Origin: Brevipalpus yothersi | Lineage: Eukaryota; Arthropoda; Arachnida; Trombidiformes; Tenuipalpidae | Reading direction: 5' to 3' | Length of the DNA stretch: 64,000 nt | Assembly (NCBI GenBank): GCA_003956705.1 | Contig: QZCP01000150.1 | Span: 1 to 64,000, forward strand | Part shown: one piece after another, positions 58,461 through 64,000 of the stretch | Layout of the letters: each line of letters begins with the position of its first letter | Position numbering within the stretch: position 1 is the stretch's first letter | Notes under the pieces: model-generated | The model's input: the letters and a program-made list of their open reading frames with translations, nothing else | Told to the model about the DNA's origin: nothing | The model's database searches: none | Program-made: the position numbers and the translations under genes

Positions 58461-59109
58461 AAATCTTTCCCTCTAACAAGTTGTTTGGTTATTATCGATG
58501 ACGAAATATGAAATTTCACACAGACACACATGCTTCTGGAATGGGTTCTCTGGTGAATATTGTTTTCAATGAAGTATTGAATGGAAGAAAAGAATCATCA
58601 TTTTACATACCACTTTTTGTTCCACCATCGCCGAGTAATCTCATGCGAAAATCAATATAATTCTCTCTGTCATTATGAACGATTCGTCCTTTGTCTGTGA
58701 GATGAACAACACCTTCACCAATGATGTGAAAATATAAGCCTGAAATGGAATTGTTCGCAGAGGAGAGAGAAAAAATTCATGATCATCATTATTGTTGGAA
58801 ATGAAAATAGTCAATATCAAGCGTTTTTGTTGGAAAATCTGATTATTCATTTGATTCTCATGAAAACAATCGATCATCACCATTGAAATGCTTTCCATTG
58901 CTTCATTTGGCTGTCATTCTGATTTTCGATCATGAGCCTACCTTTGATAATAGTAACATTTGAAATCAATTATACTAACCTAAGCATGGCGTTTTCTCTT
59001 CCAATTCAAGAAGAACTCGACCCGTTAGAAAAGATCCAGGAAAATAGAGGAGACTTTCATCGTCAAGAAGAATGAGGAACTTTTTTAACTTTCTTGTGGT
59101 CATTGTCAT
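53697..59109 (-). CDS. Alpha-arrestin (arrestin domain-containing protein)
   Basis: Six exons join in frame: 59109-58980, 58739-58611, 55252-55005, 54877-54695, 54563-54378, 53843-53697, giving 340 residues. The arrestin N domain starts LKKFLILLDDESLLYFPGSFLTGRVLLELEE and includes LYFHIIGEGVVHL, with LSPGVHTFPFKLGLPLGLPSTF and WVQYYCKAVLKDP; the C domain includes GKVSVRVRLDRGGYVSGESI and LPPTNLRGCHLIKIQYAV, ending near IKLQLPIMLATYPL. Alpha-arrestins act as adaptors that link membrane cargo to Nedd4-type ubiquitin ligases through PPxY motifs. This copy has no PPxY in its short tail (ends YYPSTLPVSRP), so it may lack that link, or a longer isoform may exist. The second intron is 3.36 kb, by far the longest in the window's confirmed genes. 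Two closely spaced Met codons (59109, 59103) could start translation. Confidence 0.92.
55253..58610. other. Long intron of the alpha-arrestin gene
   Basis: 3.36 kb with no supportable exon or nested gene. A GA tract is at 58434-58461. Short frames at 57132-57326 and 57317-57568 have no recognisable domain. Confidence 0.6.
58434..58461. repeat. (GA)n microsatellite
   Basis: About 14 GA units inside the long alpha-arrestin intron. Confidence 0.9.
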
Positions 59110-59873
59110 CCTGGTTATAGTTGAGATTATGAGTTGTTCTTACTATGGTCACTATTGGAGAAGAATTCGAGGAAAGAGATTTACACAAATTACCGTATGA
59201 AAACACAATTCACTTGTTTGAATGATATGCAAATACATGCATTCTATGATACAAATGGAAAAACAGTTAGATTTACGAAGCTCAAGAAAAATACCTGTTG
59301 ATTGTAATCACATGACTTAATGGTGGAAGAGAGAAAGTCTTCAAAATGAAGAGTGAAATGTTTACACACACACATGCACACTAATGTCCAGTTAAGAAAA
59401 AAATCAGGCCAGTGGTGATGGTGGTGGTGGTCAGTTGCGGAAATAAGTTGACTTCAAAATGGTTGAATAAACACACACACTTAACGTAACGTTGATCAAA
59501 ATAAGAAGTAAACGTTATTCAGAAGAAGAGAAAGGCTCTTGAGTAACTGTCGTTGGTGGTAAGATAATTTTCGTTGGAAAAGAGGAACTTCAATTCGTTC
59601 GATGTTGTTTTTCGTTTGGAATTTTGATGATTGAACACAGTTTGTTGATCAGTAAGTGATGTGAATTGTGTATGAAGTAGTAATGAGAAGTTGAAACAGA
59701 ATGTAAGTTAAAAAGAGAGAGAGAAAAAGAGAGAGAGAAAGAGAGAATGTGATTTTTTTACTGTTTTGACCAAGTATGGGGCCATGTTTAGGCGGCCTGA
59801 AACTTGTTTCTTTCTCTCTCTCTCTTTCTATCAAGTATATATATTCTTACTTCAACAATCTGCCATGCTAACC

Positions 59874-59900
59874 TTCATTCATTCATTCATTCATTCATTC
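59874..59900. repeat. (CATT)n microsatellite
   Basis: About six to seven tetranucleotide units, just upstream of the candidate peptide frame at 59952. Confidence 0.9.
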
Positions 59901-59951
59901 AGTCATTTTAAGAAGCAACTTGAAGAAGAGAGAGAGAGAGAACTTCGAAAA

Positions 59952-60200
59952 ATGGGCTCAGTTATGATCACTCCTATCTTTCTCCCTATCATGATGATGA
60001 CGTTCTCGGTTGTGGTGGTAAATTCAGTTCTAACCATCCAGATTGACCGGAATCTTCAGAACTTTCCAGATAGCGTATCTTTCCGTATCATGTCTACCCA
60101 TCTTCATTATGATGATGATGATAAGAATGAGTGTGTGCGCTCTACATGTATTCAAAACATTATACCCTTTTTTTATACTGGGAATTTTATCTTAAGATAA
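59952..60200 (+). CDS. Candidate small secreted peptide or first exon
   Basis: From the ATG at 59952 the frame codes 82 residues. The first 25 (MGSVMITPIFLPIMMMTFSV then VVVNS) look like a signal peptide. The remainder is charged, has two Cys (CVRSTC) and a run of Asp before Lys (DDDDK). No family is recognised. It may be a lone small protein, an unterminated first exon, or a chance frame; its flanks are microsatellite rich. Confidence 0.25.
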   Translation: MGSVMITPIFLPIMMMTFSVVVVNSVLTIQIDRNLQNFPDSVSFRIMSTHLHYDDDDKNECVRSTCIQNIIPFFYTGNFILR

Positions 60201-60799
60201 TCGAGCATAGATTTGAACATGATGAGTTGAAATGCGATCCTTTCCGGAAAATATAATGAGAGCTTCTTCAATTCTCTTTTTTAAGCTTTTTTTCTAAAAA
60301 TTTTTTACTAAAATTTATACTAAAATTCCGAGTTGATTGAAGATTGATTGTAGATTATTTTGTTCTTCATCTCTCCTCTTTCACAAACACACGCATTTTT
60401 TTCGATTGGAAGCTAATCATTCTCAACGTCAGTCAATGGTGGGCTTGACATGTGTGAGAGAGAGAGAGAGATAAAGAAAAAAATCACATCGAAATATTCA
60501 AATAGAAAAAAATATCCAAGTATGAAGATTTAAATCGTTTCCCTTGAAATTTGTCGACTGTTTCGATTTATCCCTGAGACATCTGATCCTTGGATTTAAT
60601 GTGCGTTGGTGTCTCATATAAATGATTTGAGAGAAAAGCTTTAAACAGAGACATTCTCTCTCTCTATCATCATGTTAACTTGATCATTTGCCAACCCAAT
60701 TGTGGGCTTAATAAAAACCGAAAGGCAAAGCTGAATATTTTCTCTCTCGAGGGTAACGATTCTTGAGTATCTACATATCTGTATTTGTTCAAGGTTTCC

Positions 60800-60803
<4 letters not shown>

Positions 60804-60858
<55 letters not shown>
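60804..60858. repeat. (TC)n microsatellite
   Basis: About 27 TC units; frames across it on either strand are Arg-Glu or Ser-Leu artefacts. Confidence 0.96.
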
Positions 60859-60862
<4 letters not shown>

Positions 60863-61483
60863 ATCCATCAATCAATCGAATTCATACGCAAAAATTAAAA
60901 TTAAAATTCATTTCTTGCCACATATTTTTTTCTATTATTTCTATTGCATTTGTTTCCCAATCAAACTTATGGTCATAATTTAACAAGAAAACCAAGTGAT
61001 ATTGGTGTAGAGAAAAAAAAATAATCACTCTCACATATCTCACATACAAATATTGCATCACAGCATGTGTAACCATCATCTCATACACACACACACATAC
61101 AAAATTTTTACATGATAAACCAAATCTCATTGATAATGATGACGATTCCATGACTCATGATGAACAATCTCGATCATGAACCGGTAATTCAGATGATGCA
61201 ATACATGGTATTATGTAGAGGTCGCTTTTGGAATGTGTATCAAAATGATGAAAATGATTGTTGATGATTGCAACAACATTGTTTTTGTCTCTCTCTCTCA
61301 CACTTTTCCTCTGTTAATTTTGATTATTAACTAATTGTGCGTGTGTGTTTTGTGGGTGTTTACGTTCATGTATTATAGTGTATATGTATTATGTATCCCT
61401 TTTTATAAATAGTTATATATGGTCAACACTGGTTAACACTGATATCATCAATATTAATAGTTAACTTGATACGGTGATAATAG

Positions 61484-61504
61484 TAATAATAATAATAATA
61501 ATAA
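61484..61504. repeat. (AAT)n microsatellite
   Basis: About seven trinucleotide units 35 bp upstream of the DM9 start codon, within its probable 5' leader. Confidence 0.9.
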
Positions 61505-61538
61505 ATAGAAATAAAATTAAATAATAATTGTAATAATA

Positions 61539-61994
61539 ATGCCATCCGCATCACCACGTTGGGTTGAAGCCAAAGAAGGTTATGTGCCAGTTGATCAAGC
61601 GGTTGCCGGTGGTATTGATATTGATGGTGAACCACTGTATGTTGGACGAGCCAAACACGATGGTCACATAATACCGGGCAAAATACGTTCATCACATGGT
61701 GTATGCTATGTTGCCTATGAAGGTCTTGAGATTCCATATCGTTCCTATCAAGTGTTGACAAGTACTGGTTTCGAATTTGAATGGATCCATTGTAAATGTG
61801 GTACACCTCCGATGGGTGTGATACTTGGCGGTCGAACGGCTGATGGTACACCCATGTATATTGGTCGCACAATCCATGAGGGAACCAATATGTTGGGAAA
61901 AGTTTTAGGCAATGCTATTTATTTTCCGTATGCTGGACGAGAAATTCGATCCTCATCATATGAAGTATTATGTCTCAAAGATGCGGTCTCCTAG
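61539..61994 (+). CDS. DM9 (DUF3421) repeat protein
   Basis: Single-exon frame of 151 residues made of two DM9 repeats. Repeat 1 (about 8-75) has RWVEAKEGYVPVDQAVAGG then PLYVGRAKHDGHIIPGKI and YEGLEIPYRSYQVL. Repeat 2 (about 78-147) has FEWIHCKCGTPPMGVILGG, PMYIGRTIHEGTNMLGKV and YAGREIRSSSYEVL. There is no signal peptide or membrane helix, so the protein should be cytoplasmic. DM9 proteins are widespread in arthropods and molluscs; some bind mannose and act in recognition of microbes, and a mosquito member relocalises on infection. The mannose-binding role here is inference from family. The start at 61539 follows a run of AAT repeats, and no other Met lies near. Confidence 0.92.
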   Translation: MPSASPRWVEAKEGYVPVDQAVAGGIDIDGEPLYVGRAKHDGHIIPGKIRSSHGVCYVAYEGLEIPYRSYQVLTSTGFEFEWIHCKCGTPPMGVILGGRTADGTPMYIGRTIHEGTNMLGKVLGNAIYFPYAGREIRSSSYEVLCLKDAVS

Positions 61995-62056
61995 CTTTAT
62001 CTTCCTCTTTCTCTCTCTCTCTTTCGCTCTTTCCGGGATCAGTGATGTAAAATGTA

Positions 62057-62057
62057 A

Positions 62058-62088
<31 letters not shown>
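62057..62088. repeat. (ATT)n microsatellite
   Basis: About ten ATT units in the 3' flank of the DM9 gene; complementary to the (AAT)n in its 5' flank. Confidence 0.9.
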
Positions 62089-62089
<1 letters not shown>

Positions 62090-62953
62090 TTGTCGATTTT
62101 TGTATCAGATTATCAAGATTTGAATGAAGAATGTTAAATTCATGATCCTGTTTACCTCTAGCCTCGATAATGTGAGCTATTGATATGGAATAAGTAATAG
62201 CCTTTAGTATATAGCTCCACACACAAATCCCATGAGTGATCGTCCGTTGACCATTGCAAGATGGATTCGTATCACTCATTCATGGTAAAAATTCTTCTTC
62301 CTATCATAATGATTAGGTTCCGCTTGTGCCTCATCGATCCTATTGCTGCTTTCGCACTAGAACTTCCGTTTAAGATACATTATTTCCGAAGAATTTTCTT
62401 TCTCTCTCTCTCTCATAGGTACTTTATCTATCCTCCTTCTTTCCCATTCAAAGAATGAGTAACATAAGCAGAAGGAAAAGAAGAAGAAGAAGAAGAAGGA
62501 GGAGAAGGATGAATTCCTCCTGATACATTCTAGCATCCACTTTCTTTCCACTCTGAACTGAAACTCAATTATTCATGCTCAGCCTTATCTTCAGAATTTC
62601 TCTCTTCCACAAGTCTTTCGCATCTTTTTCTATTCCACTCAATATCCAGGTTTTCTCTCTTCCCTTCTCTCTCCCTTTTTTTCTTACTCTTACACTTTCT
62701 CCTCTCTACTTCCTTTGCTCCATCCAATGCCATTTCGATTTCCAGTATCATTGCATTTATTCATGTAACTGGAGTGGAAATTTATATTTATATTTACTAT
62801 TTGTGAGAGAGAGAAGAAAATTCATCGTGTCTATACCATTTTTTCCATTCTTACAGATATCATATCGTCAAAATCAAGTAGTCCAAGTCATGAATCTTGA
62901 TTTGAAATGAAACTGATTCTCGTAAATAACAATATTTTGTCTAACCATCTTCT

Positions 62954-62955
<2 letters not shown>

Positions 62956-63000
<45 letters not shown>

Positions 63001-63567
63001 NNNNNNNNNNNNNNNNNNNNNNNNNNNNNNNNNNNNNNNNNNNNNNNNNNNNNNNNNNNNNNNNNNNNNNNNNNNNNNNNNNNNNNNNNNNNNNNNNNNN
63101 NNNNNNNNNNNNNNNNNNNNNNNNNNNNNNNNNNNNNNNNNNNNNNNNNNNNNNNNNNNNNNNNNNNNNNNNNNNNNNNNNNNNNNNNNNNNNNNNNNNN
63201 NNNNNNNNNNNNNNNNNNNNNNNNNNNNNNNNNNNNNNNNNNNNNNNNNNNNNNNNNNNNNNNNNNNNNNNNNNNNNNNNNNNNNNNNNNNNNNNNNNNN
63301 NNNNNNNNNNNNNNNNNNNNNNNNNNNNNNNNNNNNNNNNNNNNNNNNNNNNNNNNNNNNNNNNNNNNNNNNNNNNNNNNNNNNNNNNNNNNNNNNNNNN
63401 NNNNNNNNNNNNNNNNNNNNNNNNNNNNNNNNNNNNNNNNNNNNNNNNNNNNNNNNNNNNNNNNNNNNNNNNNNNNNNNNNNNNNNNNNNNNNNNNNNNN
63501 NNNNNNNNNNNNNNNNNNNNNNNNNNNNNNNNNNNNNNNNNNNNNNNNNNNNNNNNNNNNNNNNNNN

Positions 63568-63636
<69 letters not shown>
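62956..63636. repeat. (CT)n microsatellite containing a 567-bp assembly gap
   Basis: CT repeat at 62956-63000 and again at 63568-63636 bounds N at 63001-63567, as with the gap at 11832-12236. Confidence 0.95.
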
Positions 63637-63640
<4 letters not shown>

Positions 63641-64000
63641 AATAGTGGCTCACATTCTCCATGAAAAAGAGAATTATCTTCAATGATTCAACTCTATCAT
63701 GGATGGAAAATTTGAAGATTTTTTCGCCTAACTTGACAGGTTATCTATCAAAAGATGGCTTCATTTTCTTTTGGCAAAGAATAATTCTAATTTTTTTGGC
63801 AATATTCACCTTCTGATAAAATGATTTCATCTCTTTCCACTACATTCTTTTCAATTTTTTTTTCCTAGAATTCTCACTCTGAAATAGGAACTGGAAAGTA
63901 GTTCAAAAAAAATGTTTGATTTTCCAGGGCTTGACAAGCTATTGTTCAGATGTTCGGTAACATGAGAGATATGATTCGTACCGACTCAAAGTAGTAAATT

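Larger units (their letters stand above)
59110..61538. other. Repeat-rich region between alpha-arrestin and DM9 genes
   Basis: Apart from the candidate small secreted-peptide frame at 59952-60200, I see no gene. Repeats include (CATT)n at 59874-59900, (TC)n at 60804-60858 and (AAT)n at 61484-61504. Confidence 0.55.
61995..64000. other. Terminal repeat-rich region with an assembly gap
   Basis: No gene recognised. It contains (ATT)n at 62057-62088, an AAG-rich patch near 62477-62505, TC-rich patches near 62000-62030 and 62400-62415, and a (CT)n tract with N at 63001-63567. The last 360 bp show no coding signal. Confidence 0.6.

Noticed and set aside
1..64000. CRISPR arrays, bacterial operons, transposase or reverse-transcriptase genes
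   Set aside because: Searched by eye on both strands; only microsatellites and coding minisatellites were found, with no direct-repeat/spacer arrays and no mobile-element proteins.

Overview
This window is nuclear DNA from an animal with a compact, AT-rich genome. Every protein-coding gene is eukaryotic. Most genes carry short GT..AG introns of about 50-500 bp, several are followed by AATAAA signals, and GA/TC microsatellites are abundant; two of these contain assembly gaps (11832-12236 and 63001-63567). Gene content (Not-type homeobox, essential myosin light chain, DM9 protein, alpha-arrestin) fits an arthropod. Gene density and small introns suggest a mite or similar small-genome chelicerate, but that is inference.

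Layout. 1-5.2 kb is repeat-rich and almost gene-free, with one candidate signal-peptide exon. 5.2-5.8 kb is a Not-class homeobox gene. 6.7-11.4 kb holds AATF (-), ALG6 (+, divergent from AATF) and a muscle-type essential myosin light chain (-, convergent with ALG6). 12.9-17.9 kb holds two tandem minus-strand genes for single-pass membrane proteins with a divergent Sema-like ectodomain and a PSI-like cysteine knot; a third, inverted paralogue lies at 26.0-27.7 kb. Between them are SERBP1/HABP4-like (-), PAF1 (-), NDUFB9 (+) and SNRPC (-). 27.7-31.6 kb is gene-poor. 31.66-40.01 kb is one nine-exon gene for a secreted protein with twelve CUB domains. It is followed by a transmembrane ORF with an 11-residue-repeat cytoplasmic tail, which may be an alternative 3' end of the CUB gene. 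Then come CDV3 (+), the giant UTP20 gene (+, 2731 aa), an alpha-arrestin (-, six exons, one 3.4-kb intron) and a two-repeat DM9 protein (+).

The genes are mostly housekeeping and not one pathway: two small-subunit processome factors (AATF, UTP20), transcription and splicing (PAF1, SNRPC), translation-associated RNA binding (SERBP1, CDV3), N-glycosylation (ALG6) and complex I (NDUFB9). The less ordinary material is the Sema/PSI-like trio, where one copy has lost both cysteines of a likely disulfide pair, and the CUB array with its possible secreted-versus-membrane alternative ending. Exon joins were worked out by hand from reading-frame continuity and splice consensus; no transcript evidence was available.
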